A DNA stretch of 64,000 bases from Hymenobacter setariae (lineage in GTDB: Bacteria > Bacteroidota > Bacteroidia > Cytophagales > Hymenobacteraceae): assembly GCF_007713685.1 (NCBI RefSeq), contig NZ_VMRJ01000006.1, positions 124,001-188,000 on the forward strand. Direction: 5' to 3'. A program made the translations under genes and the position numbers. This document shows, piece by piece, positions 1-8,949 of the stretch. The notes beneath the pieces were generated by a model. The model was not told where the DNA came from. It made no database searches and worked only from the letters and a program-made list of their open reading frames with translations. Numbering within the stretch: the stretch's first letter is position 1; every line of letters begins with the position of its first letter.

Positions 1-3000
1 GGGCGGTTAGCCTTGTAGTAGTTGAGAGCTACGGCATCTTGGCGGCCGGCCAGGGCCAGCACGTAAAGCGAATATGTGATTTCGCGTTTAGCAATGTTGC
101 GTTGCCGGGCGATATTGTTGGCGTCGAAGTAATAATATAGCTCTGTCTCGCGCTGCTTGATGCGGAACTGCATATAGTTCAGCACCTTGTCGAGTAGGTT
201 CTTATTTACGGCGAAGCCGGCTTGCTTGGCTTCGAGCAAGAAGTGGGCAGCGTAGGCCGTGGCCCACCAGTTGTCGTAGTCGCCGCCCGGCCAGTAGCTG
301 AGGCTGCCGTTGTAGAGCTGCATGCTCTCGATTTTGCGAATGGCCTCCTGCACGTGGTAGTTAGGGTTGTATCGCTGCACGTGCGGGCCGGGCTTCTGGT
401 TGAGCGTGGCCGCCAAATCGCCGAAATACAACTGCGGAAACGCTGCCGACACGGTTTGCTCGAGGCAGCCGTAGGGGTATTGCAGCAGGTAATCAAGGTT
501 CTTGGAAAACTGCGTAAGCGGCGAGCGGCTAAGCAGCATCTTGCTCCGCAACGAGGTAGGTAGGAAGTCAGTCCGCAAATCGAGCGTAGCTGGCGAGCCG
601 GCCGTGGCATCGCCGCTGCCAGTGCGCTTTTCGAGCGGTGCAGCGGGGCGAACGGGGATTTCAATAAATTCAGAGAAGGTTTCAGTTGAGCCTTTCACTC
701 CAACTGCGACAATCTTGATGCTTCCGTTACCAATAGTTTGCTTAGCACCGATGTGGAAAGTGACTCTGCTCTCTTGATTGGGAAGTAGTGGCACAGTCAA
801 TTCCTCAACTTTTGCTACGGGTATTGACGACTCAGCAGAAACGAGTGGGCCAGTAAGTTGCTTGGTGACTTTGACAAAAATTTTATTGCTCGTCGTATTC
901 GTCAGCGTCACCGGTACGTCAATCGTATCGCCGGGCGACATAAACCGTGGCAGCGCCGTGCTGATTACCACCGGGTCAGCCACCTTCATGGTCTGCTCGG
1001 CGCTGGCAAAGGCGTCGTCTTTGTAGGCCACAGCCATCACGCGCAGCGCCCCGCTGAATTGCGGTAGCCGCACTTTATACTGTACTAGGCCGTTGGCGTC
1101 GGCAGTCAAAATGCCGCTCCACTTGGCCATTAGCTTCACGCGGCGGCTGGGCACGGGCGTGGTGCGGCGGCCTAGGTCGCCGGCGTCGCCGCCGCTGCTG
1201 CTAGTGCCCAGTTCGGGCAGCAGGAAGGGGTAGATGTCGAAGGCGCCGACTTCAAGCGCCCGCTTCTGGTAGAAGTAGGCGTGGGGGTCGGGCGTGCGGT
1301 AGTCTTTGCGCTGCAAAATGCCCTCGTCTACCACCGCCAGCGTTACCTGGGCGCCGGGCGCGGTGCGCACCTCTATGGTCTGGAACACCTGCGAGCGGCT
1401 TTGCGCGGCGGCTTTCAGGGTGAGGGGTAGGTGCGTGCTGGACTTCTCCACCGTCAGCGGCACGAAGCCCCGTGCCACCGTCAGGGGCAGCGAGTTGTCG
1501 GTAATGGACCGGATGGCGGTGGCCGTAACGTAGATATTCGGCACGTGCCCGCCGCGAATGGGAATGCTCACCCGCGCCGATTTCTGGTCGGTATCGACGT
1601 AGAAATGGTCGAGCACCCGGTTTCGCTCCACCGTCACCAGAATGCGACCGGGGAAGGGCGTTTTCAGCAGTAGCTGGGCCGTTTCGCCGGGCTCGTACTT
1701 AGGCTTGTCGGCCTCGATGATTACTTCGCCTTCGTTGTTGACTTCGAACGAGTTACCGGCCGTGTCGCCGCTGCCGTAGGCGTAGAAATACTCGGCCACG
1801 TAGCTGCTCGCCTCGGGCCGCATAATGCGCACCTCGTACTCGCCCGAGTATTGCGGCCGGAAGCTGATTTTGCACACGCCGCTTAATTTCATCTGCTTGC
1901 TCAGCAGCACTTCCTCGCGCTTTTGTGAATTGTAGACGTAGCGGTCGCCCTGGCGCTCCAGCACGGTTTCCCAGAGCTTGCGCACGATGGTGACCTGCGC
2001 GGTGGCCGCCGTGGGCTTGCCCGTCGGCGTGAGGGCCACGAACAGCATAGGCACATCCTGGTGCGTGCCCACTAGGCCACCGATTCGCTCGATGCCAAAC
2101 ATAGCCTTTTGGGTCTGCACCTCGAAGGTAGCCAGGCGGTTAACTGGCCGGCCGGTTTCGTCGAATATCGTGGCGAAGGCCGTGCCTTGCAGCGTGCCCA
2201 TGTCGCGCACGTCGGGCAGCACGTAGGCGGCCGTGCCGCGCCCAGCGGCGTCGGTTTCGCCCTCGCGCCGCTCGTGCGGAAACTGTTCGGCTAGGTCAGC
2301 CAGCGCGCTGCGCCCGCTGCCCGCCTGAATATCGAAGTTGTAGCCAGGGTATTCCTTAGCCGAAAATGACTTGGCTTTCAGCGAAAATTCGACCTCGAAC
2401 TTGCGCCCCGCTGCTGGCGGTCCAAAGAGGTTCAGAGCCGTGATTTTGGCGTTCACCGTTTCGGTCGGGTGCACCACAGCGGGCGCGGCGGTTACAGTCA
2501 CTTTCAGCCGGTCGGGGATGAATTCTTCCACGCTCACCTGCCGCGAGGTCAGCAACACGTCGTTGCCGGTCAACACCTCCAGCGTGTACAGCCCAGTCAT
2601 GATACTGGGTGGTAAAATGAAGCGCGACGCCACTGCGCCGGTTGCGTTCAGGCGCTCGCCTAGGTTCACGTATTCCTTGCCGGTGGGCAGCAGCAGCCGC
2701 ACCTTAATGGGCAGGCCCGCTGGGGGCGTGCGCCAGTCGTCGTTGCGTAGTACGGTGTTGGTATAAATGGTGTCGCCGGGCCGGTATAGGTCGCGGTCGC
2801 CGTACATAAAGGCCTGGTAGTGAGCCGCATTACTAGTCAGTCCGCCCACCTCGAAGCGCGAGGTCTCGACCCGTGTTTGGGGCAGGTTGATAAACGAAAA
2901 ATCGGCGTCCTTTACCACTGTCACCATGCCTAGGCGCAGGCGCGAGCCGGCCACGCTGTCGTAGCGGGCCACGCCCTGGCCGTTGGTGGTGGCGGTGCCC

Positions 3001-4583
3001 ATCACCTGGTTGCTGGTGCTAATAAAGCGCACTGTGGCCCCGCTTATGGGCTGTGCCGTGCGAATGGAATTTAGGAAAACTACCGCATCGCCATCGACAT
3101 TTTGCCGCGCAATCAGCCCTAGGTCGGTCAGCGCCACCAGCTTTTCCTCACGCAGCCACAGGTGCTCGGTGTCTTGCACGCGCACCACGTAGAGGCCTTT
3201 TAGGGGCGCGTTAAATTCTAGGTCTTTGAGATTGAGGGTCAGCAGGTGCAGGCCGTTTTGCTTTTTGAGCGCCGCTGTGGTGTAGGCGCGCGTGAAGAGC
3301 ACGTCGCCCCGGTTTTCGAGCTCGTAGTATTGGTAGCCATTGCTGCCACCATCGTTGTCGGGGTCGCCGTCGCCGCTGTATTCGCCGCCTTCTTCGCTCT
3401 CACCGTCATTGCTGTTTTCGTAGCCATACTGCTTGCCACCGCGCAAAAAGTCCTGCACGTTGCTGGCGTACACTTTGGCCACGGTAACCTGCACTTTTTC
3501 TACCCCGCTCAGGCGCAGGCCTAGGTTGCGCGCGCCCATCGAGCTGAGGTACATGGCCTTTTCGGCACTGGCAAAGCTGATGCTGGGCTGCGTATTGGCA
3601 AAACTCACGCCCTGGCTAAATCGCTCGATGAGCCGCCCGCCTAGCGCCCCGCGCACCCCCGGCTCGATGATAATCTGGTATTCCTTACCTATCTCAAACC
3701 CCCCGCGCAGCAGCAAGCCACTCTCTTGGGCTTCAATCGAAAACGCTACCTGCGGCTCCACTTTCAGCAGCGGCTGAATATCGGCCACCGATACTGGCTG
3801 GTTGGTGAGCAGGCTCACCACCGGCTGCCCATCGAGCACCGAGCCGGTTAGCTCGCTCACTTGCAGCGTCTCCTGCTCGGGCACCATGGCCGAGGCCGTG
3901 AGCGGCGCCGTGGTAGCCTGGCTGCCGGCCACCGCCTTCAGTCCCGGCGCCACTGTGAATTGCAGCGGCTCACCGGGCTTCACCTCTTGGTTGATGGTGA
4001 TGCCGAGCGTTTTATCGGGCTCTACGGCAGTGAGGGAGAACGCCACCGGCCGGCCGTTCTGGCTCAGCGAGAGGCGCGGGCGCAGGTCGGCGGGCCGCAC
4101 GGGGTAGTTGAACAGCACGTTGGCCCGCAGCTCGGCGGTGCCCACGGCCTGCTCGCTGCGCCCGTAGAGCACCTGCGCGCCACCTAGGGCCACCAGCGGC
4201 GTGTGAAACTTAGTGCGGTCGAGCGTCAGTTTTTGCTTGCCCGACGGCAGCGTGGCCGGCCGCAAACTGGCCGCGAATATCGTGCTCGGCCGCAGCGGCT
4301 CGTAGGGCGAAAACACCAGCTCGCGTCCCTCATTGGCCCACTTAAACTTGCCCCGGATGGCGGGCTCAAACTGCACGTAGCGGGTGGTGTCCCACTGGCC
4401 CTCGGGCGTGGCCGGCGCCACCGGCTCATCGAAGGCGAAGGTGATGTTCTGATACGGGTCGATTTCCTCGCCCTCAGCGTTGGTAGCGGTGGTTTGGGTT
4501 TGTTCCTGGTCGGCTTTTTTGGAGCAGGAAAAGGTGGCGAACAGCGGCAAAAGCAGCAGCGGCAGCAGGCGACAGAGGCGCAT
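1..4583 (-). CDS. Alpha-2-macroglobulin family lipoprotein (3' end outside window)
   Basis: An open frame runs from ATG at 4583 off the left edge, giving 1527 codons without a stop. The N-terminus is a lipoprotein signal: a Leu-rich segment followed by Cys20 (context FATFSC). The body has repeated beta-rich macroglobulin-like stretches and an acidic Gly/Asp/Glu-rich linker around residues 390-420. The motif YGCLEQ, with codons for CLEQ at 456-467 (Cys1373), is the thioester signature of A2M/complement proteins, so the covalent-trap mechanism appears intact. Bacterial A2Ms sit in the periplasm and trap invading proteases, often next to pbpC; whether pbpC follows cannot be seen. The missing C-terminus should be a few hundred residues (rest of the thioester domain and receptor-binding-like domain). 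Confidence 0.93.
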   Translation of the reverse strand, partial: MRLCRLLPLLLLPLFATFSCSKKADQEQTQTTATNAEGEEIDPYQNITFAFDEPVAPATPEGQWDTTRYVQFEPAIRGKFKWANEGRELVFSPYEPLRPSTIFAASLRPATLPSGKQKLTLDRTKFHTPLVALGGAQVLYGRSEQAVGTAELRANVLFNYPVRPADLRPRLSLSQNGRPVAFSLTAVEPDKTLGITINQEVKPGEPLQFTVAPGLKAVAGSQATTAPLTASAMVPEQETLQVSELTGSVLDGQPVVSLLTNQPVSVADIQPLLKVEPQVAFSIEAQESGLLLRGGFEIGKEYQIIIEPGVRGALGGRLIERFSQGVSFANTQPSISFASAEKAMYLSSMGARNLGLRLSGVEKVQVTVAKVYASNVQDFLRGGKQYGYENSNDGESEEGGEYSGDGDPDNDGGSNGYQYYELENRGDVLFTRAYTTAALKKQNGLHLLTLNLKDLEFNAPLKGLYVVRVQDTEHLWLREEKLVALTDLGLIARQNVDGDAVVFLNSIRTAQPISGATVRFISTSNQVMGTATTNGQGVARYDSVAGSRLRLGMVTVVKDADFSFINLPQTRVETSRFEVGGLTSNAAHYQAFMYGDRDLYRPGDTIYTNTVLRNDDWRTPPAGLPIKVRLLLPTGKEYVNLGERLNATGAVASRFILPPSIMTGLYTLEVLTGNDVLLTSRQVSVEEFIPDRLKVTVTAAPAVVHPTETVNAKITALNLFGPPAAGRKFEVEFSLKAKSFSAKEYPGYNFDIQAGSGRSALADLAEQFPHERREGETDAAGRGTAAYVLPDVRDMGTLQGTAFATIFDETGRPVNRLATFEVQTQKAMFGIERIGGLVGTHQDVPMLFVALTPTGKPTAATAQVTIVRKLWETVLERQGDRYVYNSQKREEVLLSKQMKLSGVCKISFRPQYSGEYEVRIMRPEASSYVAEYFYAYGSGDTAGNSFEVNNEGEVIIEADKPKYEPGETAQLLLKTPFPGRILVTVERNRVLDHFYVDTDQKSARVSIPIRGGHVPNIYVTATAIRSITDNSLPLTVARGFVPLTVEKSSTHLPLTLKAAAQSRSQVFQTIEVRTAPGAQVTLAVVDEGILQRKDYRTPDPHAYFYQKRALEVGAFDIYPFLLPELGTSSSGGDAGDLGRRTTPVPSRRVKLMAKWSGILTADANGLVQYKVRLPQFSGALRVMAVAYKDDAFASAEQTMKVADPVVISTALPRFMSPGDTIDVPVTLTNTTSNKIFVKVTKQLTGPLVSAESSIPVAKVEELTVPLLPNQESRVTFHIGAKQTIGNGSIKIVAVGVKGSTETFSEFIEIPVRPAAPLEKRTGSGDATAGSPATLDLRTDFLPTSLRSKMLLSRSPLTQFSKNLDYLLQYPYGCLEQTVSAAFPQLYFGDLAATLNQKPGPHVQRYNPNYHVQEAIRKIESMQLYNGSLSYWPGGDYDNWWATAYAAHFLLEAKQAGFAVNKNLLDKVLNYMQFRIKQRETELYYYFDANNIARQRNIAKREITYSLYVLALAGRQDAVALNYYKANR

Positions 4584-4784
4584 AAATGGGCCGGGAAAAA
4601 CGGCGCAGAAAGGTAGGAAGCGGCTGCCCAAAATCACGCTTTTTTCATCACTTATGGCCATATATAATGTAGCTCGAATGCTAGGGACTGATGGGCCGGA
4701 AAGACAGCCCCGCGCGGTGCTGCTACCCGCCCCTAGGCCACGCGGGCGGCGCCTTGCCGTTTCTTTGAAGAAAAAACCAGTTGC

Positions 4785-5693
4785 ATGCTGTCGCACCCTC
4801 ACGAAGTATTTCTCGAAGTGGCCCAGCGCTTGAGCTTTACCAAGGCCGGGCAGGCGCTGTTCATCAGCCAGTCGGCGGTGAGCAAGCAGGTGAAGGCGCT
4901 GGAAGAGCACTACCAAACGGGCCTTTTCGAGCGCCTAGGGGGCAGCGTGCAGCTCACGCCGGCGGGGCAGAAGCTCTACCAAAAGCTCTTGCAAGCCAAG
5001 CAGCTCCAGCAAGAGCTGCAACAGGAAATGAGTGAGCTTAGCCCCGGCTTTGCGCCGGCCGTGCATTTGCTCATCGGGGCCAGCACCACCATCTCGCTCT
5101 ACGTGCTGCCGCCGGTGGTGGCGGCCTACCTGCAGCAGCACCCGCAGCACCAGCTCAGCCTCAAAAACCGCAACAGCGACAACATACTCAAGGCGCTGCT
5201 AGAGCACGAGATTGAGCTCGGCATCATCGAGGGCATTCATAAAGTGAGCCGCGTGACCTACACGCCGCTGCTCACCGACGAGGTGGTAGCCGTGTGTGCG
5301 GCCAGCAACCCCCTAGGTGGCCGCGAGCTGGCCACCGCCGACTTGCTCAGCATCCCATTAGCACTGCGCGAGGTGGGCTCGGGCACGCTGGCTGTGCTCG
5401 AAGAAGCTCTGGCTGCGCAGGGCATCAAGCTGGCGGCGCTGCCGGTGCGGGTGCGCCTAGGGGGCACCGAAGCCCTCAAAAACTTCGTGCGTATCGAGGC
5501 AACTTGTCTGGCTTTTTTGCCGCGCCAAGCTGTGCTGAAAGAGCTGGCTACGGGCGAATTGAAAGAGGTTAAAATCAAGGATTTGTCGCTGTTCAGGCAG
5601 TTCAATTTTATTCAGCGCAAGGGCACCGAAAACAACGGCCCGTACCGTGAATTTTTGCGTTTCACCCAGCGCTACTATTCCAGTAAGGAATAG
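4785..5693 (+). CDS. LysR family transcriptional regulator
   Basis: 302 residues, the usual LysR length. Residues 1-60 form the winged helix-turn-helix, with the recognisable stretch from SFTKAGQALFISQSAVSKQV through the wing (LTPAGQKLY). Residues 90-295 are the periplasmic-binding-like effector domain, starting at a typical LLIGASTTIS strand. ATG 4785 is right because the HTH begins within 15 residues. The gene lies 65 bp upstream of the threonine synthase gene on the same strand rather than divergent from a target, so its regulon cannot be read from context. The effector is unknown. Confidence 0.92.
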   Translation: MLSHPHEVFLEVAQRLSFTKAGQALFISQSAVSKQVKALEEHYQTGLFERLGGSVQLTPAGQKLYQKLLQAKQLQQELQQEMSELSPGFAPAVHLLIGASTTISLYVLPPVVAAYLQQHPQHQLSLKNRNSDNILKALLEHEIELGIIEGIHKVSRVTYTPLLTDEVVAVCAASNPLGGRELATADLLSIPLALREVGSGTLAVLEEALAAQGIKLAALPVRVRLGGTEALKNFVRIEATCLAFLPRQAVLKELATGELKEVKIKDLSLFRQFNFIQRKGTENNGPYREFLRFTQRYYSSKE

Positions 5694-5746
5694 GCTATGC
5701 GAAAACTCCATTTCGCTAGGGCATAGCTGCGCGTATAGCACCGCCA

Positions 5747-5754
5747 GAACTTTG
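5747..5754 (+). promoter_or_regulatory. -7 promoter box (GAACTTTG) of threonine synthase
   Basis: GAACTTTG ends 4 bp before the ATG at 5759 and resembles the Bacteroidota -7 consensus TAnnTTTG, with an imperfect 5' half. Transcription from here would start at or next to the ATG, giving a leaderless mRNA. Confidence 0.45.
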
Positions 5755-5758
5755 CCCC

Positions 5759-6964
5759 ATGAACCTGACCGTCGCCCCGTCGCTTTCCCGCATCCACAGC
5801 CTGCACTGCGCCCGCTGCCACACGCCCTACTCGCCTTTCGAATTGCAAAGCGTGTCGGCCTGCTGCCAGCAGCCCCTGGTGGCCGACTACGACCTGCACT
5901 ACCCGCCCACGCCCGCCGAGGCCATCGACCAGGCTGACAGCTCGATGTGGCGCTACGGCGCGTTGCTGCCGTTGCTGGCAGAAGCCAACAAAGTGACCCT
6001 AGGCGAAGGAATGACGCCGCTGCTACAACTGCCGCGCCTAGGTAGCAAATACGGCTTCAGCGCACTCACGCTCAAGGACGAAGGGCAAAACCCGACGGGC
6101 TCCTTCAAAGCCCGCGGCCTGAGCATGGCCATTTCCAAGGCTAAAGAGCTGGGCGCGCAGGGCTGCATCATTCCCACGGCGGGCAATGCGGGCGTAGCTA
6201 TGGCTGCCTATTGCGCCCGCGGCGGCCTCAGCGCCACTGTGGTAATGCCGCGCCACACGCCCGAGGCGTTTAAGGAGGAATGCTACTGGTACGGCGCCCA
6301 AGTCGAGCTGGTCGATGGCCTCATCAACGACTGCGCCGCCCGCGTGCGCCAGCTCAACGCGGGTGGCGAGCTGCTCGATATCTCGACCCTCAAGGAGCCC
6401 TATCGCCTCGAAGGCAAGAAAACAATGGGCTATGAAATAGCCGAGCAACTCGGCTGGCAACTGCCTGATGTGCTGCTCTACCCCGCCGGCGGCGGCACTG
6501 GCCTCATCGGTATTTGGAAAGCCTTCCAAGAAATGAAAGCGATGGGCTGGCTCGCGCCCGAAACTGCCTTGCCGCGCATGGTGGCCGTGCAAGCCGAAAA
6601 TTGCCGCCCACTCTACGATACCTACTTCGGCTACCAAGCCAATAGCCTGAACTACAATGGCCGCCCTACCCTCGCCAACGGTCTAGCCGTGCCGCGCCCC
6701 CTAGGTGAGCCATTGATGCTGGACGTGCTGCGCGAGTCGCAGGGCACAGTGGTGAGTATCAGCGAAGAAGGCATGCTGGAAGGTATGCGTGAGCTAGGCC
6801 AGCAAGAAGGTCTCTTCGTGGCTCCCGAAGGTGCTGCTGTGTGGATGGCTGCCCGCCAGCTACTCAGCACCGGCTGGCTGCGCGCCGACGAGCGCATCTT
6901 GCTGCTCAACACCGGCAGCGGCCAGAAGTACATGAGCAACGTGGCCGGCCGCGCCTGGGCCTAG
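5759..6964 (+). CDS. thrC: Threonine synthase (PLP-dependent, fold type II)
   Basis: 401 residues. An N-terminal Cys-rich segment (CARC near residue 18, CC near residue 40) looks like the small zinc-ribbon lead of this threonine synthase subfamily. The PLP lysine is Lys117 in GSFKARG. Glycine loop PAGGGTGLIG binds the cofactor phosphate, and NTGSGQKY near the C-terminus contacts the pyridine ring. The enzyme converts O-phosphohomoserine to threonine. This is the short type, not the longer ThrC found in thrA-thrB-thrC operons, and neither thrA nor thrB is nearby, so a related PLP lyase with another substrate remains possible. Confidence 0.85.
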   Translation: MNLTVAPSLSRIHSLHCARCHTPYSPFELQSVSACCQQPLVADYDLHYPPTPAEAIDQADSSMWRYGALLPLLAEANKVTLGEGMTPLLQLPRLGSKYGFSALTLKDEGQNPTGSFKARGLSMAISKAKELGAQGCIIPTAGNAGVAMAAYCARGGLSATVVMPRHTPEAFKEECYWYGAQVELVDGLINDCAARVRQLNAGGELLDISTLKEPYRLEGKKTMGYEIAEQLGWQLPDVLLYPAGGGTGLIGIWKAFQEMKAMGWLAPETALPRMVAVQAENCRPLYDTYFGYQANSLNYNGRPTLANGLAVPRPLGEPLMLDVLRESQGTVVSISEEGMLEGMRELGQQEGLFVAPEGAAVWMAARQLLSTGWLRADERILLLNTGSGQKYMSNVAGRAWA

Positions 6965-6969
6965 GTGCC

Positions 6970-7036
6970 GTAGCGCGGACTTTGCAGGCCGCACGCTGAT
7001 ACGCTCGGCACTCGCAGACTGAAAGTCCGCGCTACT
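6970..7036. repeat. Inverted repeat hairpin between thrC and the GT-deacetylase gene
   Basis: The arms GTAGCGCGGACTTTGCAG and CTGAAAGTCCGCGCTAC pair almost perfectly around a ~32 bp centre. There is no T-tract, so it looks more like a REP-type dispersed element than a classical terminator, although it may protect the thrC mRNA 3' end. Confidence 0.7.
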
Positions 7037-7042
7037 GCCCGG

Positions 7043-7050
7043 TACCTTTG
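7043..7050 (+). promoter_or_regulatory. -7 promoter box TACCTTTG
   Basis: Exact match to the Bacteroidota TAnnTTTG box, ending 7 bp before the ATG at 7058. The predicted transcript is nearly leaderless. Confidence 0.7.
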
Positions 7051-7057
7051 CCGGCCC

Positions 7058-8899
7058 ATGCGCATCCTGCACGTCCTTTCTGCTAATTTCTTTGCTGGCT
7101 CAGTAGCCTACGCGGTGGCCTTGGCCGAAGCCCATCGCCACCAGGGCCATCAGGTATGGCTGGCTTCGGACGCGGCCAACTTGCCGACGGCGGCTACGGT
7201 GGTGCAATTGCCTATTAGCCAGCGCAAGTACCGGCAGCGGTGGCACAATATCCAGGCTTTGCGCCAGCTGATAAAGACGCACGCTATCGACGTAGTGCAT
7301 GCCCATTCGCGGGCGGCGAGTTGGGTCAGCTATTTTGCCGTATGCGGGCTGCCAGTGCCGCTGGTAAGCACCGTGCACGGGCGCCAGCATTTACACACTT
7401 CTACCTCGCTCTTCGATGTGTATGGCGATAAAGTCATCGCCATCTGTGAAAACCTGGCCGAGCACCTGCGCACGGAGGTGAAAATGACGCCTAGCAAGCT
7501 AGCCGTAGTGCCCAATGGTATAGCTTTCGCAGCCTTAGGTGCTCAGCCGCAGGAAGAAGCAGCTGAAGTGTCACGCCTAGCTTTCATCGGTCGTTTCAAT
7601 GGCCCCAAGGGTGAGCAAGCTGCGGCGCTGTGCGTGCACGTATTTCCGCCGCTGCTGCGTGAGCACACCGACCTGCGAGTGGCCCTCATTGGGGGCGAGC
7701 TCGATTACTTGCCCGCCGCTGGCAAAGCAGCCCTAGGTGCCTTGCAAACCGAATTTGGCGAGCGCATCGAAGTAGTGGGCTTCACCGACGACGTGCCCGG
7801 CTGGCTCGCAAAAACGGACCTCGTCATTGGGGCTGGCCGCGTAGTGATGGAGGCGCTGGGCGCGGGCCGGGCGGCCCTAGCCCTGGGCGAAGCCTGCTAC
7901 GCCGGCCGCGTGACGGAGGCCAACTACGCTGCGGCCGCCGCGTCCAACTTTGGCGACATCCTGGCGCAGCAAGGGACGCAAGCTATTGACTGGCAAGTGA
8001 TATTGCAGGATGCCCGGGAATTTTGGCAGCAGCCTAGTCGGGTTGCCCCGGCCTTGCAACAGCGCGTGCGAGCCGACTATGACCTACCCACCATCGCGGC
8101 GCGGATCCTAGGGGTATACGAGTCGGCACGCATGAAGAAAGCAGTGCCCAGCTTCATCCCGGTGCTGATGTACCATAAGATTCCGGACGCGCCACTGGCT
8201 TCCAAGCATCAGATTTTTGTGACCAAGGAAAACTTTGCTAAGCACTTAGCATACTTCCAGCGGCAGAAATTCACACCGATTACGTTTCGCGATTATCAGG
8301 AGTTTGCTAGTGGGCGCCGGTCGCTCGCCGAGTTCCCGCGTCGGCCCATCATACTCACTTTTGATGATGGCTACGTTGATAATTATACCAATTTGCTTCC
8401 TTTGATGCAGCAGGCGGGCTACCGGGGGATACTCTACCTCCTGGGTGATTTTGGGGTGCGCTACAACTACTGGGATGTAGAAGCCGACCCCACCGAGCCG
8501 CGCGCCGATATCATGGACGCTGCTCAAAAGCAGGCGTTTGTGGCGGCCGGCTGGGAAATCGGCGCGCATACTATGCACCACCCCAAGCTGCCGGAGCTAT
8601 CACCTATGGAATCCGCGGCTGAAATTCAACAAAGCAAAACCGCACTCGAACAAGCCCTAGGTACCGAAATCATCTCCTTCGCCTACCCCTACGGTGCCCT
8701 CACCGAGCCAATAAAAGCGCAGGTAGAGCAAGCGGGCTTCAGCTATGCCGTAGCCACTGACACCGGCGGTATGCACCTAGAAGATGACCGAATGCAGATT
8801 TTTCGGGTCAATATGTTTCCGCACGAAACCACGAGCAGCCTCTTCAAAAAAACCGCCCCCTGGTACCGCCGCTACTACCGCTGGAAGCGTGGCAAGTAG
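7058..8899 (+). CDS. Fusion of GT4 glycosyltransferase and NodB polysaccharide deacetylase
   Basis: 613 residues in two enzyme domains. Residues 1 to about 355 are a GT-B/GT4 glycosyltransferase: a glycine-containing N-terminal donor fold (LSANFFAGSVAYAVALAEA), VVHAHSRAASW, VPNGI, and the acceptor-side VVMEALGAGRAAL. Residues about 365-600 are a NodB-homology carbohydrate esterase family 4 domain, with TFDDGY at about residues 434-439 (catalytic and metal Asp) and the metal-binding HxxxH at His504/His508 (AHTMHHPK). No signal peptide or membrane segment is seen, so it probably acts on a cytoplasmic or lipid-linked glycan, adding a sugar and removing an N-acetyl group. The reading frame is continuous across the junction, and translation starts 7 bp after a clear promoter box. 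Confidence 0.88.
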   Translation: MRILHVLSANFFAGSVAYAVALAEAHRHQGHQVWLASDAANLPTAATVVQLPISQRKYRQRWHNIQALRQLIKTHAIDVVHAHSRAASWVSYFAVCGLPVPLVSTVHGRQHLHTSTSLFDVYGDKVIAICENLAEHLRTEVKMTPSKLAVVPNGIAFAALGAQPQEEAAEVSRLAFIGRFNGPKGEQAAALCVHVFPPLLREHTDLRVALIGGELDYLPAAGKAALGALQTEFGERIEVVGFTDDVPGWLAKTDLVIGAGRVVMEALGAGRAALALGEACYAGRVTEANYAAAAASNFGDILAQQGTQAIDWQVILQDAREFWQQPSRVAPALQQRVRADYDLPTIAARILGVYESARMKKAVPSFIPVLMYHKIPDAPLASKHQIFVTKENFAKHLAYFQRQKFTPITFRDYQEFASGRRSLAEFPRRPIILTFDDGYVDNYTNLLPLMQQAGYRGILYLLGDFGVRYNYWDVEADPTEPRADIMDAAQKQAFVAAGWEIGAHTMHHPKLPELSPMESAAEIQQSKTALEQALGTEIISFAYPYGALTEPIKAQVEQAGFSYAVATDTGGMHLEDDRMQIFRVNMFPHETTSSLFKKTAPWYRRYYRWKRGK

Positions 8900-8949
8900 C
8901 CAAAAACGTGCGGCGTATAGTAGCTACCTAGATTCAGCAATGCCTGAGG

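Noticed and set aside
222..4616. Numerous plus-strand frames of 60-137 codons opposite the alpha-2-macroglobulin gene
   Set aside because: They are antisense shadows of one continuous 1527-codon minus-strand frame with clear A2M features.
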